DNA of 64,000 nucleotides from the NCBI GenBank assembly GCA_965263365.1, contig OZ253672.1, positions 1,984,001 to 2,048,000 on the forward strand, read 5' to 3'. The notes beneath the pieces are model-generated. The model searched no databases and was not told the DNA's origin. It saw nothing but the letters and a program-made list of their open reading frames with translations. Both the position numbers and the translations under genes were made by a program. The DNA is from CANMUM01 sp965263365. Its GTDB lineage: Bacteria > Pseudomonadota > Alphaproteobacteria > Rhodobacterales > Rhodobacteraceae. This document shows positions 55,754 to 64,000 of this stretch, piece after piece. The first letter of the stretch is position 1; each line of letters starts with the position of its first letter.

Positions 55754-57037
55754 TTATTTCGCGCCGTATTTAGCATCAAAATCGGCCTCAATCGTGGCTG
55801 GGATTGGCTTCGTTTTTTCAAACATTCCAAGTAAAGGTAAAATCACAACAAAATATGCGAACCAATACACCGTTCCTAAAAGTGCCAACAACACGACGGG
55901 GATCGGACCGATCGTCATATCTGTTGATTGTGAGCCTGCCCACATCAAGAAAATGAAGTCGACGACAAGTATCCAAAAGAACCACTTAAATGCTGGACGG
56001 AAACGACCAGAACGTACTTTTGATGAATCCGTCCACGGTGCTACCATCATGATTAAAATCGAACCAATCATCACAAGGAACCCAAGAAAATCAGATTTTA
56101 GGAACAAGAAATCAAAAGTGATCGCACGAAGCATGGCATAAAATGGTAGGAAATACCATTCAGGCACGATGTGCTTTGGCGTCACAAAAGGGTTACCCTC
56201 AATATAGTTATCAGGATGACCAAGATAATCTGGCATCGTCCATATGACGAGCGAGAATAGTGTTAACACCATGCAAAGTGCGACCAAGTCCTTGATCACA
56301 AAAAACGGCCAGAATGGGAGTGTATCTTTTTCAGCCTCAGCTTTTGAAGCCCGACGAACCTCAACGCCCGCGGGGTTATTGTTCCCAGTTGTATGGAAAG
56401 CCCAAATATGAACGGCAACAAGCGCCGCAATCACAAAGGGAAGTAAAAAGTGCAAAGCAAAGAAGCGATTATACGCGGCTTCTGCAACACCGCCACCACC
56501 AAGTAGCCAAGCTTTGATCTCTCCACCGACCACTGGAACAGTGCCGAAAAGACCTGTAATCACTGATGTTCCGTGAAGCGACATTTGCCCTTGCGGAAGC
56601 GTGTAACCCATGAATGCGGTTGCCATCATCATCAAGAAAATCACAATCCCCACAATCCATGTCACTTCGCGAGGTGCCTTGTAAGAGCCATAAAAAAGAC
56701 CGCGGAAAATATGGATATAAACTGCAAAGAAAAATAGGGATGCGCCGTTCATATGCACGTCTCTAAACGCGGCTCCACTATTCACATTTCGGTCAATATG
56801 CTGCACAGAAGCAAACCCGTCTCCAACGTTATAGTGCATTGCAAGAATTAAGCCTGTAACAATCATCATCACCAAGCAAAACGTCAAAACAATGCCCCAA
56901 ATCCACCACCAATTTAGATTCTTTGGTGTCGGAATCATTAATGTATCATAAACCAAATTTACCGCTGGAAGGCGATCGTGAAACCACTTGCCTGCCTTCG
57001 TTTTTGGCTCGTAATGATCATGCGGAATACCACTCAT
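55754..57037 (-). CDS. petB: Cytochrome b of the bc1 complex
   Basis: 427 residues with eight membrane helices. Haem-ligating His residues lie in AMHYNVGDGFASVQHI, ASLFFFAVYIHIFRGLFYGS, RFFALHFLLPFVIAALVAVH and the quinol site shows PEWYF. It forms the Qo and Qi sites. It is an unfused cytochrome b, not the petBC fusion of some Rhizobiales. It is followed and preceded by petC and petA with short gaps. Confidence 0.97.
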   Translation of the reverse strand: MSGIPHDHYEPKTKAGKWFHDRLPAVNLVYDTLMIPTPKNLNWWWIWGIVLTFCLVMMIVTGLILAMHYNVGDGFASVQHIDRNVNSGAAFRDVHMNGASLFFFAVYIHIFRGLFYGSYKAPREVTWIVGIVIFLMMMATAFMGYTLPQGQMSLHGTSVITGLFGTVPVVGGEIKAWLLGGGGVAEAAYNRFFALHFLLPFVIAALVAVHIWAFHTTGNNNPAGVEVRRASKAEAEKDTLPFWPFFVIKDLVALCMVLTLFSLVIWTMPDYLGHPDNYIEGNPFVTPKHIVPEWYFLPFYAMLRAITFDFLFLKSDFLGFLVMIGSILIMMVAPWTDSSKVRSGRFRPAFKWFFWILVVDFIFLMWAGSQSTDMTIGPIPVVLLALLGTVYWFAYFVVILPLLGMFEKTKPIPATIEADFDAKYGAK

Positions 57038-57049
57038 TTTCTGCCTCCC

Positions 57050-57610
57050 TTAAACACCAATTTCAATCACTGTATCCGACACCATACGAACGGGTGGGAT
57101 AAGCAAGTTGCGCGTAGCAGGACCCTTTCGGATCCGACCTGAAGTATCATAATGTGAACCATGGCAAGGGCAAAACCAGCCGCCAAATTCGCCTGCGTTG
57201 ACTGTTGGTACACAGCCTAAATGCGTGCAAAGCCCTACAGCAACTAAATATTTGCCTTCTTCATCAAGAGCGCGGTTTTGATCGATCGCATCCAGGCTAG
57301 GATCATCTTCACGCTCTGCGTTTTGATCTTTTAACTCATCAAGCGCTGTTGCACGTGCAGCTTCAATTTCTTCAGCAGTGCGATAACGAATGAAAACCGG
57401 CTTTAGCTGCCATTCAACAACTATTTGCCCGCCTTCTTGCAATTCTGAAATATCAACCTGAATTTTCGAAAGGGCACTAACATCTGCGCTTGCACTCATT
57501 TGCGTGATCGCTGTTTTTCCAACTGTGACCGCACCCGTAACCGCAGCCATTGCCCCCGTCGCATAAAACAGAACTTCACGTCTTGATTGAGTTTCATCTG
57601 AATTTGTCAA
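57050..57610 (-). CDS. petA: Rieske iron-sulfur subunit of the bc1 complex
   Basis: 186 residues. Twin-Arg-containing N-terminus (QSRREVLFYATGAMA) with a membrane anchor for Tat export. The 2Fe-2S ligands are C128 and H130 in CTHLGC and C147 and H150 in CPCHGSHYD, with C133 and C149 able to form the stabilising disulfide. It starts the petABC operon. Confidence 0.97.
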   Translation of the reverse strand: MTNSDETQSRREVLFYATGAMAAVTGAVTVGKTAITQMSASADVSALSKIQVDISELQEGGQIVVEWQLKPVFIRYRTAEEIEAARATALDELKDQNAEREDDPSLDAIDQNRALDEEGKYLVAVGLCTHLGCVPTVNAGEFGGWFCPCHGSHYDTSGRIRKGPATRNLLIPPVRMVSDTVIEIGV

Positions 57611-57737
57611 AACAGCCTCCTATCGTTTGCAAACTTATGCCTTAAAACAACGCATTTTGTAAACAAGCTTGCGAAATTATTGTCGTTGCCATACACCTCG
57701 GTAAGTAATTCGTCTAGTCTGAATTCATAAAATCTCG

Positions 57738-58247
57738 ATGACAGCTGTAAATAATACCCCTATTCAAGAAGAACTGCTACACATTGTCGCATATCAAACC
57801 GAAATTGCGCTCAATTTAGGCAGCATGATTCGCACATGCGCTTGTCTGAATCTCCCTATTCACGTTGTCGAACCTTGTGGATTCCCCTTTTCAATTAAAA
57901 GCGTGCGGCGATCTGCAATGGACTATGCCAATATAGCCGACATAAGGCATCATCTTAGCTGGTCTGACTTTCGCGACAATAGAAGCGGGCGAACGATATT
58001 GCTCACAACAAAGGCCGAGACTAATTACTCAAATTTTCGTTTTCAAACGAATGATCACTTAGTTTTGGGTCAAGAAAGCGCGGGGGTGCCTATAAGCGTT
58101 CGAGAAGACTGCGATCAAGAAGTGACCATTCAAATGCCTGGAGGCGGGCGCTCCTTGAATGTTGGCGTCGCGATGGCTATTGTGGCAGCCGAAGCACTAA
58201 GGCAAATTCAACAAATGCAAATCGAACTGGGGCAATTCGAAACGTGA
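57738..58247 (+). CDS. trmL: tRNA (cytidine(34)-2'-O)-methyltransferase, TrmL-like SPOUT enzyme
   Basis: 169 residues. The trefoil-knot SPOUT domain shows IALNLGSMIRTCACLNLPIH, VVEPCGFPFS, LVLGQESAGVPISV and GGGRSLNVGVAMAIVAAEAL. TrmL methylates the wobble base of tRNA-Leu. The gene is often next to petABC in alphaproteobacteria, which supports TrmL over other SPOUT members. Its stop overlaps the next gene by four bases. Confidence 0.85.
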   Translation: MTAVNNTPIQEELLHIVAYQTEIALNLGSMIRTCACLNLPIHVVEPCGFPFSIKSVRRSAMDYANIADIRHHLSWSDFRDNRSGRTILLTTKAETNYSNFRFQTNDHLVLGQESAGVPISVREDCDQEVTIQMPGGGRSLNVGVAMAIVAAEALRQIQQMQIELGQFET

Positions 58248-58810
58248 TCCTAAATTTTCTACGAAATAACCGTTTCTTTATTGCGCTTATTATCGGAGCT
58301 CTATCTGTGTTGATGATGTTTCCTAAATCTGAACGCATGGGCGATCGCCTTCAGTACGCACTTCCTATCGCTGGCGCGGCTTGCGCGATGGATATTGGGG
58401 ATCTCAAGGAAATGTTTGGTCGTTATGCAACAGGACTTGCCACTGTTCATATTTTTAAGAACGCGCTGCCTGATCAAGGTTTAAACCAAAGACCAAATGG
58501 TGGGGGAAACGGGTTTCCTTCCGGTCATACGTTTTCGGCAACCTATGGCGCTTCTTATCTTGCGCGCCAATGTTCAGAACGCGTTCCTTACTTAGGAATC
58601 GGCGTCACGCTCGCCGCAGGATTTACAGCCGCTTCACGCGCAGAAGCCGATAAGCACACAGCCATTCAAGTCCTTTGGGGAGCTATATTTGCGCTGGTAT
58701 TTGATCGCGCATTTCAATCGAGCCAAGCGCGAAGCAAGCGCGACGAATGGTTGAAAAAGCAATGGTCGCGTATTAAGAATTTATATCCAAACAAGGGAAA
58801 AAGTAGATGA
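58244..58810 (+). CDS. PAP2-family phosphatase-like membrane protein
   Basis: 188 residues. The PAP2 motifs appear as LNQRPNGGGNGFPSGHT and SRAEADKHTAIQV; in the last, the Asp expected three residues after the His is Gln. Members remove phosphate from lipids such as undecaprenyl pyrophosphate or lipid A. Context with an outer membrane barrel gene suggests lipid A or envelope lipid modification. It is co-translated with trmL and the barrel gene. Confidence 0.85.
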   Translation: MILNFLRNNRFFIALIIGALSVLMMFPKSERMGDRLQYALPIAGAACAMDIGDLKEMFGRYATGLATVHIFKNALPDQGLNQRPNGGGNGFPSGHTFSATYGASYLARQCSERVPYLGIGVTLAAGFTAASRAEADKHTAIQVLWGAIFALVFDRAFQSSQARSKRDEWLKKQWSRIKNLYPNKGKSR

Positions 58811-59454
58811 GATTCACGACCGTAATATTGTGCACTACATTTTTGACTGCAACAGCGAATGCCGAACAGAGTTTTTCGGTCTATGGCGGCATACAGGAGG
58901 TTGACGACTCGACCGCTGATTTTGTTGATATTGACGGTAGCTCATACGAATTTCCCGTGTCTTGGGACGGGAACAGTTTTGAAATGCCGCCATATTATGG
59001 CTTCCGCTACACACGCTGGCAAAGCGAGAGGTTTGGTGTCGCAGTGGACTTTACACATTCAAAAGCCTACGCAACCGATTCTTCTTTAGAAGACTCTGGC
59101 TTTGGAGTCCTTGAATTTACCGATGGCATTAACGTCTTAACCTTAAACGGGATTTACCGCGTCACAAATGCCAGCCAGATCACCCCTTATTTCGGAGCCG
59201 GGCTGGGCATTTCAATTCCTCACGTTGAAATAAAATCACCTCTGATGTCGGAAAAAGCCTTCGAGTATCAGTGGGGAGGGCTCGCCGTTACAACTTTTGT
59301 TGGTCTAGATTATAAATTAAACGAAAATTGGTCACTATTTGGAGAGCTCAAGTTTGATTACACAAAAATTGACGTGGACGTGAGTGACAACGGCAATTTT
59401 CAAACCGAATTGTTAACGCAAGCGCTCAATTTCGGCGTCACTTATTCTTGGTAG
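58807..59454 (+). CDS. Outer membrane beta-barrel protein
   Basis: 215 residues. A signal peptide (MRFTTVILCTTFLTATANA) precedes alternating strands such as QSFSVYGGIQEVDD, YGFRYTRWQSERFGVAVDF, TLNGIYRVTNASQITPYFGA, GLGISIPHVEI and LAVTTFVGLDYKL, ending in aromatic YSW. This fits an eight-stranded barrel. A lipid A-modifying enzyme such as PagL or a simple porin-like barrel cannot be separated by eye. It is the third gene of the trmL-PAP2 operon. Confidence 0.8.
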   Translation: MRFTTVILCTTFLTATANAEQSFSVYGGIQEVDDSTADFVDIDGSSYEFPVSWDGNSFEMPPYYGFRYTRWQSERFGVAVDFTHSKAYATDSSLEDSGFGVLEFTDGINVLTLNGIYRVTNASQITPYFGAGLGISIPHVEIKSPLMSEKAFEYQWGGLAVTTFVGLDYKLNENWSLFGELKFDYTKIDVDVSDNGNFQTELLTQALNFGVTYSW

Positions 59455-59459
59455 AAACT

Positions 59460-61358
59460 TTAATTATTTTTGCGTTGAAAATGATAGGTGCCAGGGGCAA
59501 ATTCAAATTCTTTATGCGCAATCGTTGCGTTTTCATAATTGAAATAAAAACTACCCCCAACAACGTCTCGCTTACGAAGACCCTCGGGCAGTGGTTCAAT
59601 TTCAATACCTGCTTGAAAACACGCGCGCGTTAGTATTTCTGTATTCCCCTCTTTATCAAGCCATCCACAAACGTAGAAATTATTTCCCTTTTGAATCACC
59701 GCCGCAGCGCCGGTTTCAGTTTTTTTCGCTACATAATTGCTTTCAACTTCTTCGAACCATTTTATGAAGGAGCCGCCCCCTTCGAGCGGAATCGATACAT
59801 TTGGTCGTAGTGTCCCTACGCGAGATACAACTGCGTCGACAAAATCTGGGCCAAGGCTTTCAGGGATTTGCATATTATGATCACGCTGGCCTGTACGTGG
59901 GCCGGCAACGACAACCCCTTCAAATTTGTTAATTTGCTGACGAAGTTGCGCATTCCAAGCCATTAGGCCAGGTATCAAGACTAGTTTTCTTGATCCAAAG
60001 TCAGCACCCTTTGCGGGAATAATGTCAACGGATAGTCCAAGCTGCCTAAGCGCCTTATATTGTTCGAAAACCAATCGAAAGTAGTCAAAACCACGGCCTT
60101 GTGGTTGAATTTCCCAAGCCCACTGACTTTCGTAATCAAAAACAATCGCAATATCCGCACTTACCGTCGAAATTTCGCCGATTTTCTCTATTTCTTCAGC
60201 CAATTTTTGAACCTCGATTTGCGCAGGTGCATTCTGACTATCTGGACGGAGCAGACCTGCATGCATTTGCTCTTGCGCAAATGGAGCTTGACGCCAACGG
60301 AAATAGCTCACGACTTCTGCGCCGTGGGCAATGGCCTCCATGCCCCATAATTTAACCATTCCATCAATGGGAATCGGATTGTAGGGCGCCCAGTTTACTG
60401 GCCCAGGCTGTTGCTCCATCACCCACCAGCGTCCACGCCCAACCGCCCGATACAAATCATGGTGAAACGCTTGAAAATCCGGATCACCCTGTGCACTGAA
60501 CCGCGCCTTCCATTCATCACTATCTTCAAGCACATTTTCTAAAAAGCCCATCGGATAACTATCCCAACTGGCAATTTGGAGATCTTCGCCAACGTCGAAG
60601 TGATCAAAGTCTAATACGCGCCCCATATAGTTATGAATAAAATCGACTTTCGTATGAGGGCGCATTGCATCAATTTGCGCTCGATTAAACGCTACCACCT
60701 CACTTGATGCAAAGCGTCTAAAATCCAACCAATGAGAAGGATTCGCTTCCGTGACAGTCAAATTCGGAAGATCTATCTCATCAAAATCATCATATTCCAT
60801 TGACCAAAATACATTCCCCCAAGAACGATTTAAATTCTCTGGAGACTGGTATTTTTGCGCCAACCAATTTTGAAACGCGAAACGTGCATTTTCTGAATAC
60901 GAAACCGTAGTTTCGTGGCATCCGTACTCATTGTCAATTTGCCATGCTTGAACCGCCGGATGATTCCCGAACCGTTTAGCCATAGCCGCAGCCATCCGGG
61001 CAGACTCTTGACGATACCCTTGATGGGAAAAACAATAATGCCGCCGAGAGCCAAACTTTCTTGGGCGCCCGTCAATATCGACAGCCAGCATATCAGGAAA
61101 CTTATTTAGCACCCATTTTGGTGGTGTGGCGCTTGGCGTTCCCATGACAATTTTTAACCCTGCACTTGCGATGACATCAACCGCGTCATCTAACCAATCC
61201 CAAGTCAACACCCCTTCTTCGGCTTCAAGACGTGACCACGCAAATTCCCCTATCCGCACCCAACGAATACCTGTATCGACCATTCGCTGAACATCATCAG
61301 CCCACATGTCTCGAGGCCAATGCTCGGGATAGTAACAAACGCCTAATTCTGGTTTCAT
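59460..61358 (-). CDS. GH42 beta-galactosidase
   Basis: 632 residues. The TIM barrel shows LGVCYYPEHWPRDMWADDVQ, VRIGEFAWSRLEAEEG, TPSATPPKWVL, and the acid/base Glu144 in WQIDNEYGC; the nucleophile Glu is near 313 in WWVMEQQPGPVNW. The trimerisation domain follows (SYFRWRQAPFAQEQMHAGLL). There is no signal peptide, so it acts in the cytoplasm on imported galactosides. It is last in the galactose operon and would feed it with galactose. Confidence 0.95.
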   Translation of the reverse strand: MKPELGVCYYPEHWPRDMWADDVQRMVDTGIRWVRIGEFAWSRLEAEEGVLTWDWLDDAVDVIASAGLKIVMGTPSATPPKWVLNKFPDMLAVDIDGRPRKFGSRRHYCFSHQGYRQESARMAAAMAKRFGNHPAVQAWQIDNEYGCHETTVSYSENARFAFQNWLAQKYQSPENLNRSWGNVFWSMEYDDFDEIDLPNLTVTEANPSHWLDFRRFASSEVVAFNRAQIDAMRPHTKVDFIHNYMGRVLDFDHFDVGEDLQIASWDSYPMGFLENVLEDSDEWKARFSAQGDPDFQAFHHDLYRAVGRGRWWVMEQQPGPVNWAPYNPIPIDGMVKLWGMEAIAHGAEVVSYFRWRQAPFAQEQMHAGLLRPDSQNAPAQIEVQKLAEEIEKIGEISTVSADIAIVFDYESQWAWEIQPQGRGFDYFRLVFEQYKALRQLGLSVDIIPAKGADFGSRKLVLIPGLMAWNAQLRQQINKFEGVVVAGPRTGQRDHNMQIPESLGPDFVDAVVSRVGTLRPNVSIPLEGGGSFIKWFEEVESNYVAKKTETGAAAVIQKGNNFYVCGWLDKEGNTEILTRACFQAGIEIEPLPEGLRKRDVVGGSFYFNYENATIAHKEFEFAPGTYHFQRKNN

Positions 61359-62209
61359 GTCTCAATATCCACTTTTACGGAGTATTCACTAACGCCTAAG
61401 GTCTTAGCCGACGTGACAAAAACAAACCCATTATGCTTGACTGAACTCTCACTTAGCCCCTCTGCAGCTGTCGTTGTAAATAACTTGTCTAGCTTTCTTC
61501 CGCCAAATGCCGGACATGAAACTTGACTTGCTTGGAAAGCATAAGCTCCGATTTCATCGCCTTGTGGGTTATAAACCGCAATCCGATTAGACCCCCATTG
61601 TGCATTATGTAGATTGCCATTCATATCAACCACTGACCCGTCCGGATAATGTGGCTTAACATCAGCAAAACAAAATGGACCCGAATTCGGCCAACCTTCT
61701 TCATCAAAGGAAACTGACATAATTTTTTGCGTCGGCGTATCACAAAAGTAGGCAACTTTCCGATTGAGATCAAAACAAATAGAATTGCTGATTGTTATCC
61801 CTTCAAAAAGTTTCTTAAGTCTCCCTTGATAAAATCGATAAATGGCACCTGCACCGAGTTCTTTATTTTTTCCCATCGTCCCAATCCAAAACCCACCAAA
61901 GGGATCAGCACGACCGTCATTTGAGCGCGTTTGTGTATTATCCGCCTCTAAATCAATAACGTGTGTTTTTTTTGAAGTTTTCAAATCAAAATGGAAAAGC
62001 GACGTTTCTGAGGCAATGAGTATATTAAATTCATCTATCCACCCAGCGGCCGAAACATATTCATCAAATTGCCACATTCGCGCTTTCGTATCATCTTCTC
62101 CACGTTCATACATGCGCATTTCCATAATATCGAACCATATCAACTTTTGACGCATTGGATGCCACAAGGGACCTTCCCCCAATGTACAAATCGTATGATC
62201 ATAAATCAT
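61355..62209 (-). CDS. SMP-30/gluconolactonase-family lactonase, probable galactonolactonase
   Basis: 284 residues. Six-bladed propeller with LGEGPLWHPMRQKLIWFDI (metal Glu), RSNDGRADPFGGFWIGTMGK and VDMNGNLHNAQWGSNRI. It opens sugar lactones. Position between the KDPGal aldolase and GH42 genes indicates galactono-1,4-lactone as the substrate; arabinonolactone is the alternative. Four-base overlaps at both ends. Confidence 0.88.
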   Translation of the reverse strand: MIYDHTICTLGEGPLWHPMRQKLIWFDIMEMRMYERGEDDTKARMWQFDEYVSAAGWIDEFNILIASETSLFHFDLKTSKKTHVIDLEADNTQTRSNDGRADPFGGFWIGTMGKNKELGAGAIYRFYQGRLKKLFEGITISNSICFDLNRKVAYFCDTPTQKIMSVSFDEEGWPNSGPFCFADVKPHYPDGSVVDMNGNLHNAQWGSNRIAVYNPQGDEIGAYAFQASQVSCPAFGGRKLDKLFTTTAAEGLSESSVKHNGFVFVTSAKTLGVSEYSVKVDIET

Positions 62210-62811
62210 GAAAAAGCCTCATCATAGGCTTCAACGATATTCTGCGCTTTTTTCACAACCGCTTCTTGAGTGTCTCCCGCCTTATAAATCGCAGACCCGA
62301 TTCCAAATCCGCTTGCGCCGGCTTGAACCCACTCGCCAAAATTTTCTGGGCGCGCACCGCCAACAGCTAGGCATTCGGTCTCAGGTGGCAAAACGGCTCG
62401 CATTGCTTTAAGCCCTATCGGCCCTACCATTTCGCCCGGGAAAAACTTAAGTCCATCCGCCCCTGCATTCAAAGCAGCAAAACCCTCAGAAGGCGTCAAA
62501 ACACCCGGATAACTTAACATGCCATTTTTCTTGGTTTTTTGTATTATTTGTGGGTCGCAATTCGGAGACACAACCATATGCGCACCAATGCTAGCCAAAC
62601 GCTCGACATCTTCCAATCGTAAAACAGTTCCGGCGCCAAAGACACCTTGCCCATGAAAGCGCGTTAAAAGTTTTTCAATACTATCAAATGGAGTAGGCGA
62701 GTTCAAAGGAACTTCAATTTTATTGATACCTTTTTCTAAAATCACTTCGGCAATTTGTTCGACTTCATCTGGACTCACACCACGCAAAATCGCAATAATA
62801 TTTCTACTCAT
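62206..62811 (-). CDS. dgoA: 2-dehydro-3-deoxy-6-phosphogalactonate aldolase
   Basis: 201 residues. A class I KDPG/KDPGal aldolase: NIIAILRGVSPDEVEQIAEV, FGAGTVLRLEDVERL, VVSPNCDPQII and the Schiff-base Lys in GADGLKFFPGEMVG. It splits KDPGal to pyruvate and glyceraldehyde 3-phosphate. Neighbouring dgoK identifies the galactose rather than the glucose branch. Confidence 0.94.
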   Translation of the reverse strand: MSRNIIAILRGVSPDEVEQIAEVILEKGINKIEVPLNSPTPFDSIEKLLTRFHGQGVFGAGTVLRLEDVERLASIGAHMVVSPNCDPQIIQKTKKNGMLSYPGVLTPSEGFAALNAGADGLKFFPGEMVGPIGLKAMRAVLPPETECLAVGGARPENFGEWVQAGASGFGIGSAIYKAGDTQEAVVKKAQNIVEAYDEAFS

Positions 62812-63701
62812 AAATTCATCTCTTTAAACGCTAATTTTAACCCTTCAAGTGTCAATGTACTCGCCTGAATTGCTTGAACATCGCCACCTAGATGTTGAAT
62901 AGCGATTTGATAAAGGCGCACGAGTTCACTTGAGCCAATCACAACAGTTTGGTGATCTTGCCACATGTCCTTTGTGCTCGCCAACTCTGCCGCAATTAAA
63001 CTCGCAGAGAGGCCAATAACGGCCTGCTGATCACTTTCAAGCAAATCTTTTGCCCGCAAAGAAAAAAGTGATCGAGAGAAATTTTCGGGAGCTTCAAATA
63101 TTGCCTCGAGGTCTCTCAAGAAGCGCTTGTCATCCCATTCAATTTGTCGATTAAGAATGCTGTGCCGAAGAACCGACTGATTTTTCAAAAGTGAAAATAC
63201 TTCGCCCGTTAAAACTGTGCTAAACTTTTGGATTTTCTGATCTAAAACATAAGCCCACTTAGAGTGGGTTCCCGGTAAACACAAAACGCCATCAAAATTG
63301 GGTGTTGTTGAGAGAAAGCCTGCGATTTGGGTTTCTTCGCCGCGCATAACATCGGCAGGGTGTTCCTGCTTGACACCAGACAAGATGCGCACAGCAATTC
63401 GGGGATCTGAGCAGGAAACTTCAACCCAATTTTGAGAGGGCGTACAAGGTGTTGGCACATAGGGGGCTTCAACCCAGCCTTGACGCGCACCAACCATTCC
63501 GCACGCAAATACTGGTGTCGCATCATCAGACAGCCAAGGTTCAATATGCGAAAGTAAAACAGTCTCAAATTCGTTCTTTTCAAGACTTCCCATGCCTTGA
63601 TCCGAACGCTTTTCGTCGCGCACTGATCCATCATTTCCCATTGCCCAAATACGTAGATTTGAGGTGCCCCAGTCAACAGCAATCCAGTCCGCTTTGATCA
63701 T
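62808..63701 (-). CDS. dgoK: 2-dehydro-3-deoxygalactonokinase
   Basis: 297 residues. Starts WIAVDWGTSNLRIWAMG, the phosphate-binding motif of the family, with ACGMVGARQGWVEAPYVPTP, MRGEETQIAGFL, and CLPGTHSKWAYV. It phosphorylates KDGal to KDPGal. It is coupled by overlap to both neighbours. Confidence 0.94.
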   Translation of the reverse strand: MIKADWIAVDWGTSNLRIWAMGNDGSVRDEKRSDQGMGSLEKNEFETVLLSHIEPWLSDDATPVFACGMVGARQGWVEAPYVPTPCTPSQNWVEVSCSDPRIAVRILSGVKQEHPADVMRGEETQIAGFLSTTPNFDGVLCLPGTHSKWAYVLDQKIQKFSTVLTGEVFSLLKNQSVLRHSILNRQIEWDDKRFLRDLEAIFEAPENFSRSLFSLRAKDLLESDQQAVIGLSASLIAAELASTKDMWQDHQTVVIGSSELVRLYQIAIQHLGGDVQAIQASTLTLEGLKLAFKEMNL

Positions 63702-64000
63702 CCAGTCACCACCACACCGCCGTCAATGACAAGGACTTGACCCGTCATCATTTGACTTGCCTCTGACGCTAAAAATAAAGTGCCTCCCAACATATCTTCA
63801 GGCTTAAGATGTTCTTTCAAGCACTGCTTTTCTAAATGGGCTGCTAGATCTTTCGGCGATGCCCATTGATCGAGTTGCTTTTGGGTCAAAACCCAGCCCG
63901 GAACAAGCGCGTTTACACGAATCTTTTTAGGGCCAAGCTCACGCGCAAGCGCGCGCGTTAATCCGGTAATTGCGGCGTTTGCGGCTACATATGCTGGATA
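63698..64000 (-). CDS. SDR-family dehydrogenase, probable galactose dehydrogenase, N-terminus cut by window edge
   Basis: The last 100 residues are seen. They read AYVAANAAITGLTRALAREL, then GPKKIRVNALVPGWVLTQKQ, and end MMTGQVLVIDGGVVVTG, a standard short-chain dehydrogenase C-terminus. In the active-site YxxxK stretch the visible residues are YVAAN, so the catalytic Lys appears as Asn. In this operon the expected step is oxidation of galactose to galactonolactone. The stop overlaps dgoK. Confidence 0.85.
   Translation of the reverse strand, partial: YPAYVAANAAITGLTRALARELGPKKIRVNALVPGWVLTQKQLDQWASPKDLAAHLEKQCLKEHLKPEDMLGGTLFLASEASQMMTGQVLVIDGGVVVTG

Noticed and set aside
1..64000. CRISPR array
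   Set aside because: No regularly spaced direct repeats or cas genes are present in the window.

Overview
The window comes from an AT-rich alphaproteobacterium, most likely a marine member of the Hyphomonadaceae/Maricaulales/Rhodobacterales neighbourhood. This is inferred from gene content: an F1-ATPase operon in the order atpHAGDC, petABC next to trmL, ethylmalonyl-CoA pathway genes (ecm and ccr), mmsA, an FMN glutamate synthase carrying CDGSH domains, and a Zur-type ZigA/DUF1826 cluster. No species name can be justified from the sequence alone.

Left part (1-9.9 kb): mostly housekeeping genes. These are a partial ltrA-like membrane gene, smpB, a RidA-like gene without a normal start codon, a CDGSH-GltB fusion, a LOG-type hydrolase, recA, a decayed DddP-like (M24 family) pseudogene, and a LysR regulator divergent from mmsA with a clear palindrome between them.

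Accessory region (about 9.9-34.4 kb): a mosaic of relics and cargo. A visibly more GC-rich island (10.1-13.7 kb) holds a broken alpha/beta hydrolase, a broken AraC-type regulator and a resolvase tail, followed by an intact monooxygenase/LysR pair. Next come surface-polysaccharide genes (GT2, TupA-like ATP-grasp, GT8), a truncated response regulator, two unknown ORFs, the Zur-box-controlled zinc cluster, a prfC relic and an exported amine oxidase. A degraded RiPP-type cluster follows: an interrupted YcaO gene, an intact ABC exporter, and a 25-residue Cys/Ser-rich ORF just behind it. After a Ner-like regulator and a broken IS66 transposase lies an intact two-gene OLD nuclease/UvrD helicase module that looks like a long variant of the Gabija anti-phage system. 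Short remnants of an IS6-family transposase are scattered through this region.

Right part (34.4-64 kb): core metabolism in compact, translationally coupled operons. It contains tRNA-Ser, lspA, a nitroreductase, mutL-rmuC, deoA-deoB-add-upp (nucleoside salvage), ecm facing away from ccr (acetyl-CoA assimilation), atpHAGD-YHS-atpC followed by an H-type lectin gene, gloB, sbmA, petABC, trmL-PAP2-outer membrane barrel, and at the right edge a galactoside/galactose oxidation operon (SDR, dgoK, dgoA, lactonase, GH42) in which every junction overlaps by four bases.
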